Source of the DNA: Beroe forskalii
Lineage: Eukaryota; Ctenophora; Nuda; Beroida; Beroidae
Reading direction: 5' to 3'
Assembly (NCBI GenBank): GCA_011033025.1
Contig: WFMF01000075.1
Coordinates: forward strand, 310,001-374,000
DNA length: 64,000 nucleotides
The translations under genes and the position numbers were made by a program. This document shows positions 39,001 through 44,352 of the stretch, piece by piece; the stretch's first letter is position 1, and every line of letters begins with the position of its first letter. Under the pieces are notes generated by a model. The model was not told the DNA's origin, ran no database searches, and saw nothing but the letters and a program-made list of their open reading frames with translations.

Positions 39001-42000
39001 AATTCAACCGATTCGCACTTCAAGCAGAATTTTGAAGTTTTAACAGCAAAATTTAGATTGAGTAACGCGTGTCCTGCATGAATACCGTGAACGCGTGTCT
39101 AGTAACGCGTGACAAATAACGCGTGACAAGTAACACGTGACTAGTAACACGTGACTAGTAACACGTGTCTAGTAACACGTGTCTAGTAACGCGTGTCTAG
39201 TAACACGTGACTAGTAACGCGTGCCTAGTAACGCGTGTCTAGTAACGCGTGATCTGTAACACGTGTCTAGTAACACGTGACTAGTAACGCGTGCCTAGTA
39301 ACGCGTGTCTAGTAACGCGTGTCTAGTAACGCGTGATCTGTAACACGTGACTAATAACACGTGACTAGTAACACGTGCCTAGTAACGCGTGCCTAGTAAC
39401 GCGTGTCTAGTAACACGTGACTAATAACACTACTACTCACACGGTGAGTAGGGAGGAGGTGAGACGGGTGAGGAGGGGGAACTCAGTGAGCTTATTCCCT
39501 CCCAGAGAAAGATGAGATATCCCATCGGAGAGCGCGTCCGACTCAACCGTCTCCAGGGTGTTATACGTCATCGTCCTGATGTGGAAATGAGCGTTACGTC
39601 ATATAAGTAATCTGTAATAGGTAATTCAACTCTCTTGCGACCCTACACTTGGATCGAAACGAAGGAAGTTCGAATCCTCCAAATTCCTATTTATCATGAA
39701 GGTTTGAGGATGGTCTACACTTGGACCATCACACGTTATCTGATCGAAACGAAGGAAGTTCGAATCCTCCAAATTCCTATATATCATGAAGGTTTGAGGA
39801 TGGTCTACATTAGTACTCACAGTACTCTGAGTGCAGGAAGGTTTCCGAGGTCCCCATCCCTCAAGGTGGTTATTTTGTTGTAGTCTAGATACCTGCAAGA
39901 TAGGAAGGATATTTAGCTAGAATACCAGATAGACCGTTGATAGACAAGATATAATATATGCGACATATTTCACTGAAATATTCCAATTTAATTCCGCACT
40001 GAAATATTATTTTAGTGCGGGATTTAATTGGGATTTTCTGTTACAGCTGAGATTTGACAACCCGCGCATTGGATTTAACATTCTAATAACGTCTGTTCTG
40101 GATGCTAATTCTCGAATTCTCGAATATTTTGAATATTCACATTTCGTTCTTCCGTATTTAGAATGTACACGGTTTCAGCTTTTTAGACATTTTACTAAAC
40201 TCTACAGGCCCCCAAACAGTGTTACGACTTGCGACTTAACGTTAATAACGTTAGGGAAAATTTTTTCCTACCAGACAAGAGATTCCCATTTAAGAGGAAT
40301 TTTATGAAAGGGTTTTGTCAAATGATAGCACTTACTGGCGACAGTTTGAGAGCTGAGCAAATTTCGAATAATTCAAGTAGGTTACACTTTGCATGTCTTT
40401 GTATTGTTTTTTGTATAGCAATTATATCTCCTGTCGATGACAAAAATTAAATAATCATAGGTTTATCAACCTATAATGATTATTTGGCAGCAAGGTCTGA
40501 AGGTCATGAATCTATACTAAAAATACCTGTATCACCCCTTGATCAGCTAAATATAGACATTGCTGATCATATTGTAGCACTTCTGTGCTGGGGTATGCAG
40601 ATATAAAAAATAAAGGCTTTGATGATTTGATAAGGTCGATTCGACAATCGTCTTTGCTCTTAAGTCGCAGAAGGGATCAAAAATAACTCCAACGATATGT
40701 TCGAGGGTGGTAGAATTTAATTAGACTTTGATAGACCCGCACCAAACTCATTATCGGTTAGATCTATTGCAATTAGTGTGTGATTTTCTGTACTTACTCT
40801 CATTGGTGCTTTAACTCAGCGTAAGATATCAGGTACCTTATAAGGTGAGACGGTGCAGTGGAGGAGCCTTCAATAATTCGACCGATAGATAATAACCTTT
40901 TTGACAATTCATCAGAACGAGCATTTATGTATCATTTACAATTCACAACTTTTCTATAAATAACAGATAACGCCGCATTTCCAATGAACATTTAAGTCTA
41001 CCTCCCTTCCTTGAGCTGTAACTTACAGAGCAGCTAGGCTGGGGTTGATGAAGGCGTTGATATCGGTTATTTCGTTGTGTGACATGTCGAGCACCACCGC
41101 GTTAGTGCTCTCCATGGTCGGCACTTGGCGGATCTGGTTGTTCCGGAGGTTGACGATGCTGACTGCCGGGAACATGGTGAAGAAGTCGGCTGATATCTCC
41201 TCTATCTGACACTCGTTTAGCGTTCTGAGGGAGGAGGAGAGGGGTTAGCTGTTAGAATCTCAGAGCAGATAGAGAGAATAATACCATGAGGAGAGGTGTT
41301 AGACTCTCAGAGTTGATAGAGAGAATAATACCATGAGGAGAGGTGTTAGACTGTTAGAGTTGATAGAGAGAATAATACCATGAGGAGAGGTGTTAGACTC
41401 TCAGAGCAGATAGGGAGAATAATACCATGAGGAGAGGTGTTAGAATCTCAGAGCAGATATAGGGAGAATAATACCATGACTTAGAGCGGAGAGTTGGTGA
41501 CCTTGAACTGTTCATTGTACACTTGTAAATGCGTCATGGAGGACTTTTAAAAGTAGGACAATAAATCAATGCTGTCGGACGTTAAGTGGTATTCGTGTTC
41601 CACGTTTTTCCATGCGTCTGTGATTAAGAGTTTCAGCTCAAGTCAGGAAACCGTGACAGGGCACTCGGTATTGAGTATCGGCGGCATATTATTAGCTGAC
41701 AGTCCGTTTGACATTGACCAATCAGTGTGCAAGTTGACCGTAAACTCATAATGCAGACGATTACGGGTAAGCTATTTTTTATCATACGAAGCTGATTAAT
41801 GAAACTGCAGCACAATCGTGATCCTAACACGTTATAGAACCCTCTGACGTTTTCATGCGGGTCTATAATATATAGACACTTGCCTGATCGGGTCCATATT
41901 GGTTTAGACCTCGCCCTACGGGCTCGGGCCAAAACCGGATACATCCCTCGGGCTTACGCCCTCGGGCAGTATCCCAAAATGGACCCGATAGGCGCGTGTC

Positions 42001-44352
42001 TATGTATTTTATAGATTCGTCCGGGTTATTGCGTGAGGATTTAGCCAGCGGGAGGGGATAAAAAGTAGAGCGATAGACACGCTGGCATAATCCCTCTATC
42101 AAATACATTCACTGTCTCTATCACATAGTTTCAATGTATTGTACTCCTTTCAAATAACACGCACTATTACTCGCAACATGTATACCATATGTTTCGTTCC
42201 CGCGAGGATCTCTCTAAACATGTAATTACCGTCCCACGTGACTCGCAAACGTGCCACTGTTACTGTACCAAATCGAGGTCACGTGTTGCGCGCGCGCACG
42301 TGCCACTGGTTTCGGAGCAATATCCTTCAGCAAACGGTTTCTCATTCTCTCATACACAGTTTTTGCACTTAATTTCTGTTTCGTTTCGCCGTTCTGGCCC
42401 TGCTTTACTTGTTAACACGGCGAGAAGAGGTCAATTTACCTCTTTTGCATGCTCCTGCAGATTATCATAATGCCCTAATATTCGTCGATATTGTGTTTGT
42501 TGTTTTGATTCTTTGATTGATATTGTTTTTGTTGTTGCATTTGTTATCGTACAATAGTCCTCTTTGAAACATACTCCTGTTTAATTCATAGACTTATTTC
42601 TGTTCAAGAACCATCCTTCTCCTTCCATCCTCAAGTCAATTCTGCAAAGTTTCAAATCAACCAATCAAAGCACTGAATCTCTTGAAAAGCTGAAATGCTT
42701 GTTCTGCCAATTGTGTTACCAGTTATTTCCATTAGTTGTGTTTTTAGACTCTCATGCAATAACCCGGACTCATCTATAATACATAGACACGGTGCTATCA
42801 GAGTCTATTTAGTGTAACCCCTCGACTTCGTCTCGGGATTACACAAAGAATGAAAACTCGTGCGCTGCGCGCACTCGTATCATTCTATCAGATAGAACCC
42901 GCTACGCGGGTTCTATCTGAAATAGATCCCTTCGCGCACCGTGTCTATGTATTTTATATATACGTGACAAATTAGCGAAATACTTTGAATAGTTGAAAAT
43001 CTCAATGCTTCCTGTCGACCAAAGATATGGTATTTAGTTCTGCTAAAATATCAAGTTCAAAACGATCATTTAACCATTTAACTTCTGTTCCCCCGTGATC
43101 AATTTGTATCCTCCAATCAAATCTTTGTCTAGATTAATAAACATTAATGAAAACATGGCCATGATAAAATATCTTTGCATAGCTCGATGAAATTTTTTTG
43201 CATGTGCCATACATCCTCGATCTTTGCGTAGATGTCTTAACAGATTCCGAAACAAAGGTTAGATTCTGTGTTCGGGCTTTACCTCTGATGAAATCAAAAT
43301 TTTACTATGTTTTTAAATATTCGCTATCAGGGGCCAGCATCGGATACAGTCCAGTGGACTGTACCCGATGCTGGCCCCTGTCAGTCCACAAAGGCCACTT
43401 GCTCAGTGAATTGATAACTCAGGAAATTCAATCTCGAATAAATCAAAGTTACGGAGCATTATTCCCTATTCAGTTTCAACAAATCGTAGTAACTAGGAAG
43501 GCTACTATGTATTTAACGCAGTCCGAACGAACGTTGAGAAATACATAGAGACTTAGGTCTGCATAGCAACATAGTCATGCAGTATGCACGTACTGTAGTT
43601 TGAAGTGTACAATGTACTGCCCTCCACTCGGCAGCGTGTTCAAAATCATTCGTCTGTGATACACTACCTTATCGGACATAATTATCACGGACCTAAAATT
43701 TCACGGACATTAATATTCACGCTCGATCCTGCCACTTCAAATTTCAAGAAAATCTCGAAATTTTTGGTTCGTTTTTTTCCATTTTTCCACGATTTGAATA
43801 CTTGATTTCAAGATTTTTCAATATATTTCGTTAATTAATATTATAAATTTCCATATTGCAGGTTCTAAGCATAAAAAAGAAGTATAATTTCCTTAAAAAT
43901 TTTATTATTGCGTTTAAAGAGATAAAGTCAGAAATTTTACGTCTCTACCCTAGAAATTTTAAGAGGAAATACCGGACTTAACTTTCACGGACCTGAAAAT
44001 CACGGACATTAGTATCACGGACAAAATTTTCACGGAAATTAATATTCACACTGATGTGCTCAGCGTGAATTTAATGTCCGTGATAATAATGTCCGATAAG
44101 GTATCTACTAAAACTGCTAGCAAGGCCGCACATATTTGGATGACTTTTGTTGCGAAACTGTTGAGTTGCTAATAACGAGTGATTTTCGAAACAAATCTTA
44201 CTAAATTAATACGGTTCGTAATAATGGCTCCCCCCTTCGGGGCTCGACATTGTTACTCACCGTATCACAACACTTACAATGCTATGAGATCAGGGTAGAC
44301 TGTAGCTTTTCCATCTTTTTCCAGGCGTGTTATCGAACAGCCCGTCAAATCC
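5536..44352 (-). CDS. LGR gene (glycoprotein-hormone-receptor-like LRR GPCR), 19 exons visible, 5' end missing
   Basis: Plasma-membrane receptor: an extracellular LRR array should bind ligand and a class A 7TM domain should signal through G proteins. I joined 19 exons across GT-AG introns. They total 2944 nt, stay in one frame to the TGA at 5536-5538, and give about 980 residues: at least 20 LRRs, a hinge ending PEPDEFNPCED, seven TM helices and a tail of about 90 residues. The hinge end, ECL2 (ICLPF), TM3 (SELSMFTLTVISVER) and TM7 (NACANPFLYSL) closely match the FSHR/TSHR/LHCGR (type A) family. Vertebrate type A receptors have fewer LRRs, so the long array is odd. All LRR-exon junctions are phase 2; most 7TM junctions are phase 0. 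Signal peptide, LRR N-cap and first exon were not found above 44352. The hinge joint between 25565 and 29267 is the weakest part. Confidence 0.92.
6025..7286 (-). other. LGR intron between TM5 and TM6 exons
   Basis: Bounded by gtaagt and ttctatttccag on the minus strand. A 63-codon minus ORF at 6601-6792 has no recognisable family. Three copies of GTAGATAAGTGAAGT lie at 7210-7262. Confidence 0.7.
7287..7376 (-). CDS. LGR exon: TM5
   Basis: 90 nt, 30 codons, phase 0 at both ends. Acceptor ccttgtgtttcag, donor gtaagt. It encodes NTTTQDMGLIMFLL then VVNTLAVMIIIFSYLT, the TM5 helix, and joins IFCNVRH of the next exon as in glycoprotein hormone receptors. Confidence 0.93.
7590..7682 (-). CDS. LGR exon: TM4 and ECL2
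   Basis: 93 nt, 31 codons, phase 0 at both ends; acceptor cttcctcag, donor gtacgt. It encodes VIGWLVSVTAAAMPMLGYSD then YSLVAICLPFQ. The ICLP motif of extracellular loop 2, whose Cys pairs with the Cys at the top of TM3, is a hallmark of the glycoprotein hormone receptor group. Confidence 0.93.
7683..10397 (-). other. left part of the 15.4-kb LGR intron
   Basis: Apart from the 23-bp minisatellite at 8246-8520 I see only AT-rich single-copy-looking sequence with short, unsupported ORFs. Confidence 0.6.
8246..8520. repeat. minisatellite, 23-bp unit, about 12 copies
   Basis: Tandem AGTATCAGAGCTGGAAAACC + TTT with scattered substitutions. Confidence 0.9.
10398..12107. repeat. left arm of the giant foldback (1.7 kb)
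   Basis: Its reverse complement is found in two blocks: 10398-11350 matches 19006-20198, and 11350-12107 matches 13410-14156. It retains the uninterrupted sequence at the Helitron target (near 11350). Confidence 0.9.
12108..13409. repeat. loop minisatellite, unit about 21-22 bp, period variable
   Basis: Tandem AACTCATAACCCACCCCAAT + C and variants (CCCCTCTC, CCCTTTCC). A non-repeat island at 12496-12606 carries a relic of the small repeat also seen at 4975-5020. Long ORFs on both strands are by-products of the repeat. Confidence 0.9.
14157..14450 (+). repeat. Helitron unit 1
   Basis: 294 bp from TCTCTTATATAATTTCGC to a terminal hairpin GCAGGCCCAACGGGCCTGC followed by CTAG. A second hairpin-like motif, GCTGCGTAGCAG, lies about 50 bp before the end. 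Confidence 0.85.
14451..14735 (+). repeat. Helitron unit 2
   Basis: 285 bp, TCTTACTTATAAAGTCGC to CTAG, directly abutting unit 1. Confidence 0.85.
14736..15006 (+). repeat. Helitron unit 3
   Basis: 271 bp, TCTTACTTATAATTTCGC to CTAG, directly abutting unit 2. Confidence 0.85.
15007..15269 (+). repeat. Helitron unit 4
   Basis: 263 bp, TCTTACTTATAATTTCGC to CTAG, directly abutting unit 3. Confidence 0.85.
15270..18288 (+). mobile_element. Helitron unit 5, extended, with captured gene
   Basis: Begins as a normal unit and has the usual hairpin at about 15520-15538, but this is followed by CTAC rather than CTAG. The sequence then runs 1.94 kb through the PAN/sushi gene. From about 17480 it becomes homologous to unit 6 (words GTGAATAATG and TGTGCCGCCGTACACAATTA) and ends with GCAGGCCCAACGGGCCAG and CTAG at 18285-18288. 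Confidence 0.75.
15983..17380 (+). CDS. PAN/apple- and sushi-domain type I membrane protein, intronless, inside a Helitron
   Basis: 465 residues from the first sensible ATG; the frame is open a little further upstream without an ATG. Residues 1-23 look like a signal peptide (WSCTMLLVNILVVPL core). An acidic linker follows (DDDDLE at about 49-54). Cysteines 81, 96, 106, 110, 116, 128 and 157 form an apple/PAN-like module; residues 170-320 are a divergent, N-glycosylatable region (NIT, NVT, NAT, NTS, NMS); cysteines 328, 359, 378 and 387 fit one sushi/CCP domain; 397-414 is a TM helix; the short tail carries repeats of the type EAQSE. It is probably a cell-surface adhesion or recognition protein; the ligand is unknown. 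Proteins of this kind are usually multi-exon, so an intact single exon between Helitron ends, antisense inside an LGR intron, suggests capture or retroposition. No AATAAA was seen close downstream. Confidence 0.82.
   Translation: MFRYFAWSCTMLLVNILVVPLDADEEQGTAGPASTRFGTTDFFTYENLDDDDLEIKPIIGTEKTEPVSGKHSTDIFYQGNCIDTSGSYVPVTEPTCLFGVQNMAECWKYCQLSEGCSIFVFQFMNFTCALHHSPLIIEPKTSSQISGLNQATGYMDCLTCMETISDVLATQIFKIRRDRKCLSKTTKGAVNAQNITVGYKLKSLPCSKADLWNVTLFDNATKHSGGRDQVVVRISLHDNPQWSMEHGIYNTSNELSVQVAYLSKTKNVPGQRIVMSRDNMSDRCTYSLITEGPPVLLLFTSLQELPFDDLGKSTWGLNFHKPVSVRKCLLKDLSVQNGEIVNEGNAPFFVEGSIVTILCYPGFRVQGSNSSTRQLVTCDESVNPKSCLKDKSFPDVSIYLGVIGVLAVALMICCYNLPWSSLCRKRQQVKPQVEAQSEEQSEAQSEVQSEAPIEAQIEAPIEACN
18289..19005 (+). 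repeat. Helitron unit 6
   Basis: 717 bp from TCTTACTTATAATTTCG to CTAG at 19002-19005. Longer than units 1-4 but with the same start and terminal hairpin. Its body matches 17480-18288 of unit 5. Confidence 0.8.
20312..21481 (+). repeat. 1.1-kb interspersed repeat, copy 3 (complete)
   Basis: Starts with the tip hairpin (20312-20385), then TTATTTTCCAAC, and ends GTTGGAAAATAA, giving short inverted termini. It lacks the MITE and the CCAATAAC-flanked segment of copy 2. Confidence 0.9.
21482..22664 (-). other. LGR intron sequence, nothing recognised
   Basis: Part of the 15.4-kb intron. Several short ORFs on both strands show no domain or coding bias. Confidence 0.5.
22665..23060. repeat. foldback repeat with GGCCGGTTAA words
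   Basis: Left part carries CCCTTATTTAACCGGCCCTT and GTCCAAAGGGCCGGTTAAAA; right part carries GTCCAAGGGGCCGGTTAAAA and GGTCGGTTTAAAAAGGTCGG. A MITE-like element about 40 bp downstream of the TM3 exon donor; ends approximate. Confidence 0.55.
23102..23242 (-). CDS. LGR exon: TM3 and ICL2
   Basis: 141 nt, 47 codons, phase 0 at both ends; acceptor atttcccctcag, donor gtgagt. It encodes IAGFLVTFSSELSMFTLTVI followed by SVERM, the position of the family's ERW (E/DRY equivalent), with Met instead of Trp. A 15.4-kb intron separates it from the TM4 exon at 7682. Confidence 0.94.
23949..24099 (-). CDS. LGR exon: TM2 and ECL1
   Basis: 151 nt. Acceptor cccccag; the first G completes AAG (Lys) with the preceding exon; donor gtaatc, phase 0. 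It encodes FTPTRFLILNLSFSDLLTGV (TM2 with its conserved Asp) and ends SWQNGPGC, matching the WQTGAGC of vertebrate glycoprotein hormone receptors; that Cys pairs with ECL2. The acceptor itself has been amplified into a minisatellite immediately upstream in the intron. Confidence 0.94.
24100..24370. repeat. splice-acceptor-derived minisatellite, unit about 34 bp, about 8 copies
   Basis: Plus-strand units read GAACCTGGGGG...GGGGTAAGTTGGGG. On the minus strand each contains a C-rich tract, CCAG and GTT, copying the acceptor and first exon bases of the TM2 exon at 24099. Confidence 0.88.
24371..25000 (-). other. LGR intron between TM1 and TM2 exons, rest
   Basis: AT-rich, no repeat or gene recognised apart from the poly-G run at 24390-24400. 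Confidence 0.5.
25001..25149 (-). CDS. LGR exon: end of hinge and TM1
   Basis: 149 nt; acceptor tatctcctctcag, donor gtgagt; starts in phase 0 and ends in phase 2. It encodes LHCTPEPDEFNPCED, nearly identical to the conserved hinge C-terminus of FSHR/TSHR, then TM1 WVLRIGVWTVCSLAVIGN with the TM1 GN motif. Confidence 0.95.
25313..25565 (-). CDS. LGR exon: Ser/Thr-rich hinge region
   Basis: About 253 nt (84 codons) on the minus strand. Donor gtgaac follows VPVPDE and joins LHCTPEPDEF in phase 0. Acceptor is tttcag (exon to 25565) or ctccag (to 25559); both keep the frame. The segment is rich in Ser/Thr and acidic residues (GSIELINFQELEPINGDNAT), as expected for the variable hinge. Boundaries are less certain than for the 7TM exons. 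Confidence 0.7.
25566..29260. repeat. LGR intron with dispersed CACCTGTAACA and TGCGTTACGTAAC words
   Basis: Between about 25950 and 27460 some 15 copies of TTACAGGTG or its complement occur roughly every 50-150 bp, mostly as TTACAGGTG to the left and CACCTGTAAC to the right of about 26800. From 27860 to 29110 at least six copies of GCGTTACGTAAC or close variants occur. CACCTGTAACA returns at 29154. No protein gene was recognised. Confidence 0.7.
29267..29440 (-). CDS. LGR exon: post-LRR cap / hinge start (3' end uncertain)
   Basis: Acceptor ttatactcttgcag at 29441-29442. Joining the previous exon through TC|C gives LYLDGSTFSDFPPAINSKNL and then WSIIPSC, which follows the order of FSHR (ARSTYNLKKLP...YPSHCC) but keeps only one of its paired cysteines. 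The donor is unresolved; gttaca at 29261-29266 is the only one I see in the right phase, and it is weak. The 29267 end is therefore provisional. Confidence 0.5.
29632..29997 (-). CDS. LGR exon: LRRs 16-20
   Basis: 366 nt, phase 2 at both ends; acceptor acccatttccag. It encodes four to five LRRs (DVSYNKIESIEEG, LQLKGNKL, LDLSSNNIRDLPEHF, LKLANNKIATIS, LDLAYNDLEELS). The 3' end uses a weak donor, gtgttc, chosen because it keeps frame and homology with the exon at 29440. It is the longest LRR exon and has probably lost internal introns relative to its neighbours. Confidence 0.85.
30219..30350 (-). CDS. LGR exon: LRRs 14-15
   Basis: 132 nt, phase 2 at both ends; acceptor gtttcatttcag, donor gtgagt. 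It encodes DLSSNKLKEIPLFPASLLLL and YLSDNQIYQLNSAHF, and ends IRDL, whose Leu codon is split across the junction with the exon at 29997. Confidence 0.93.
30388..30445. repeat. short repeat shared with 44206-44266
   Basis: TACGGTGAGTAATAATGTCG, AGCCCCGAAGG and GAGCCATTATTTCGAACCG match the complement of 44206-44266. Both copies sit within about 45 bp of an LRR exon. Confidence 0.7.
30446..31760 (-). other. LGR intron, nothing else recognised
   Basis: Short ORFs only; no repeat array or RNA gene seen. Confidence 0.5.
31761..31901 (-). CDS. LGR exon: LRRs 12-13
   Basis: 141 nt, phase 2 at both ends; acceptor ctcttccctag, donor gtgagt. It encodes DMSHNLLTDIPGTSLSELTH and YLTHNRIEHFPPSLRAMESL, both matching LxLxxNxI. 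Confidence 0.93.
32038..34200. repeat. minisatellite, 22-bp unit, about 80-85 copies in 2.2 kb
   Basis: Tandem GTATCACTGACACCAGTCAG + AC with variants (GCATC, GTATCTC, TTAGAC). Interrupted once, by a SINE at 33402-33711. Lies in the LGR intron between the exons at 31901 and 34400. Confidence 0.95.
33402..33711 (+). mobile_element. tRNA-derived SINE, about 310 bp
   Basis: Head GTAGCGCAGTGGTTAGGG (A box) and GGTTCGATTCCCGGCC (B box) at normal tRNA spacing, then a tRNA-unrelated body, ending in an A-rich tail AATAAAAAAAA. Inserted in the middle of the 22-bp minisatellite, so the target duplication is hidden by the repeat. Confidence 0.88.
34400..34471 (-). CDS. LGR exon: LRR 11
   Basis: 72 nt, exactly one 24-residue LRR, phase 2-2; acceptor ctttcccag, donor gtaagt. 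It encodes LLSRNELISLPADCFSTLKN then LVKL. Confidence 0.92.
34601..34672 (-). CDS. LGR exon: LRR 10
   Basis: 72 nt, one LRR, phase 2-2; acceptor tatatttcag, donor gtaagt. It encodes VLTQNKIEFLRKEDFLPFPH then IYSL. Confidence 0.92.
34911..34934 (-). CDS. possible 24-nt cassette microexon of the LGR gene
   Basis: A 24-nt stretch flanked by acceptor aaaattgcag and a strong donor gtaagt. It is phase 2-2 and open, so it could be included without shifting frame, adding LKTVRILR between LRR 9 and LRR 10. Skipping it gives the better LRR consensus (IKILVLTQNKI), so it is either an optional exon or a chance pair of sites. Confidence 0.3.
34935..36104 (-). other. LGR intron, AT-rich
   Basis: No ORF, array or RNA gene recognised. 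Confidence 0.5.
36105..36179 (-). CDS. LGR exon: LRR 9
   Basis: 75 nt, phase 2-2; acceptor ggaaatgtttcag, donor gtaagt. It encodes TLAYNKIKSFPVIPSTHPTT then AIKIL. The Pro/Thr-rich insert makes this LRR slightly longer than standard. Confidence 0.9.
36315..36380 (-). CDS. LGR exon: LRR 8
   Basis: 66 nt, phase 2-2; acceptor catccctag, donor gttagt (weaker). It encodes SIEKNKLERFDEVLKYEKLE then N, and joins as LENCTLAYNKI, keeping LRR spacing. Confidence 0.88.
36420..36575. repeat. degenerate copy of the TAGACAC foldback element
   Basis: Shares CTGACGTTTTCAT, TATAGACACTTGCCTGATCG, CATATTGGTT, AGTATCCCAAAAT and GACCCGA with the better copies at 41832-42014 and 57088-57264. Confidence 0.7.
36846..38083. 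repeat. 12-bp satellite TAATAAATAAAA, about 100 copies
   Basis: Almost pure period-12 array of 1.24 kb with a few irregular units. The long minus-strand ORFs here exist only because the period is a multiple of three and the unit lacks stops. Confidence 0.97.
38084..39060 (-). other. LGR intron; second copy present after the gap
   Basis: No gene recognised. From about 38170 the sequence recurs, with many errors, from 60380. Confidence 0.6.
39060..39430. repeat. 14-bp tandem array alternating CACGTG and ACGCGT
   Basis: About 25 units of CTAGTAACGCGTGT or CTAGTAACACGTGA. It ends a few bases from the donor of the LGR exon at 39441. A damaged copy lies at about 61170-61440. Confidence 0.92.
39441..39575 (-). 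CDS. LGR exon: LRRs 6-7
   Basis: 135 nt, phase 2-2; acceptor catttccacatcag, donor gtgagt. It encodes TMTYNTLETVESDALSDGIS and LSLGGNKLTEFPLLTRLTSS. The donor lies about 5-10 bp from a 14-bp tandem array in the intron. Confidence 0.92.
39648..39812. repeat. tandem duplication, about 90-bp unit, two copies
   Basis: GATCGAAACGAAGGAAGTTC ... GGTTTGAGGATGGTCTACA occurs twice in a row between the LGR exons at 39575 and 39821. Confidence 0.9.
39821..39892 (-). CDS. LGR exon: LRR 5
   Basis: 72 nt, phase 2-2; acceptor tcttgcag, donor gtgagt. It encodes YLDYNKITTLRDGDLGNLPA then LRVL. A noisy second copy lies near 61790-61862. Confidence 0.92.
40455..40690 (+). pseudogene. possible coding relic, unidentified
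   Basis: One frame reads NDYLAARSEGHESILK, then LDQLNIDIADHIVALLCWG, followed by frame breaks; the copy at 62360-62560 reads similarly for 69 codons. The composition looks protein-like, but I recognise no family. Could be a transposon ORF fragment or chance. Confidence 0.25.
41027..41224 (-). CDS. LGR exon: LRRs 2-4
   Basis: 198 nt, phase 2-2; acceptor ctcctccctcag, donor gtaagt. It encodes TLNECQIEEISADFF, NLRNNQIRQVPTMES and LDMSHNEITDINAFI, three LRRs. A frameshifted second copy is present at about 62927-63125. Confidence 0.93.
41225..41485. repeat. tandem repeat, unit about 60 bp, about 4-5 copies
   Basis: Unit GAGAATAATACCATGAGGAG + AGGTGTTAGACTCTCAGAG..., immediately upstream of the LRR 2-4 exon. 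The copy at 63140-63400 has a similar array. Confidence 0.88.
41832..42014. mobile_element. TAGACAC foldback element, copy A
   Basis: About 180 bp, inverted relative to 57088-57264. Contains GGGTCCATATTGG...CCAAAATGGACCC inverted ends and internal hairpins CGCCCTACGGGC and GGGCTTACGCCC. The matching position near 63740 lacks it. Confidence 0.75.
42015..43329. other. upstream LGR intron with a second foldback at 42769-42965
   Basis: ACATAGACACGGTGC and GCACCGTGTCTATGTA bound an inner region with hairpins GTGCGCTGCGCGCAC and AACCCGCTACGCGGGTT. GTCCGGGTTATTGCGTGAG at 42018 recurs inverted at 42751, so a larger foldback may exist. No gene seen. Confidence 0.55.
43330..43380. repeat. 51-bp palindrome
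   Basis: Arms CAGGGGCCAGCATCGG and CCGATGCTGGCCCCTG with matching inner ACAGTCCA / TGGACTGT. Nearly perfect. Confidence 0.9.
43667..44101. mobile_element. 435-bp MITE with TA target duplication
   Basis: Terminal inverted repeats CCTTATCGGACAT...ATGTCCGATAAGG, flanked by TA on both sides. Subterminal TCACGGAC words recur inside. TA duplication fits a Tc1/mariner-like mover. Confidence 0.8.
44206..44266. repeat. short repeat, partner of 30388-30445
   Basis: Contains CCCCCTTCGGGG hairpin and GTTACTCACCGTAT; about 10 bp from the LRR 1 exon donor. Confidence 0.65.
44278..44352 (-). CDS. LGR exon: LRR 1 (most 5' exon found)
   Basis: 75 nt, phase 2-2; acceptor ccaaacttttcag, donor gtaagt. It encodes DLTGCSITRLEKDGKATVYP then DLIAL, and joins as ALTLNECQIEEI to the next exon, a correct LRR step. 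The Cys in both of these first LRRs suggests closeness to the N-terminal cap. No preceding exon in the required phase was recognised. Confidence 0.82.
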
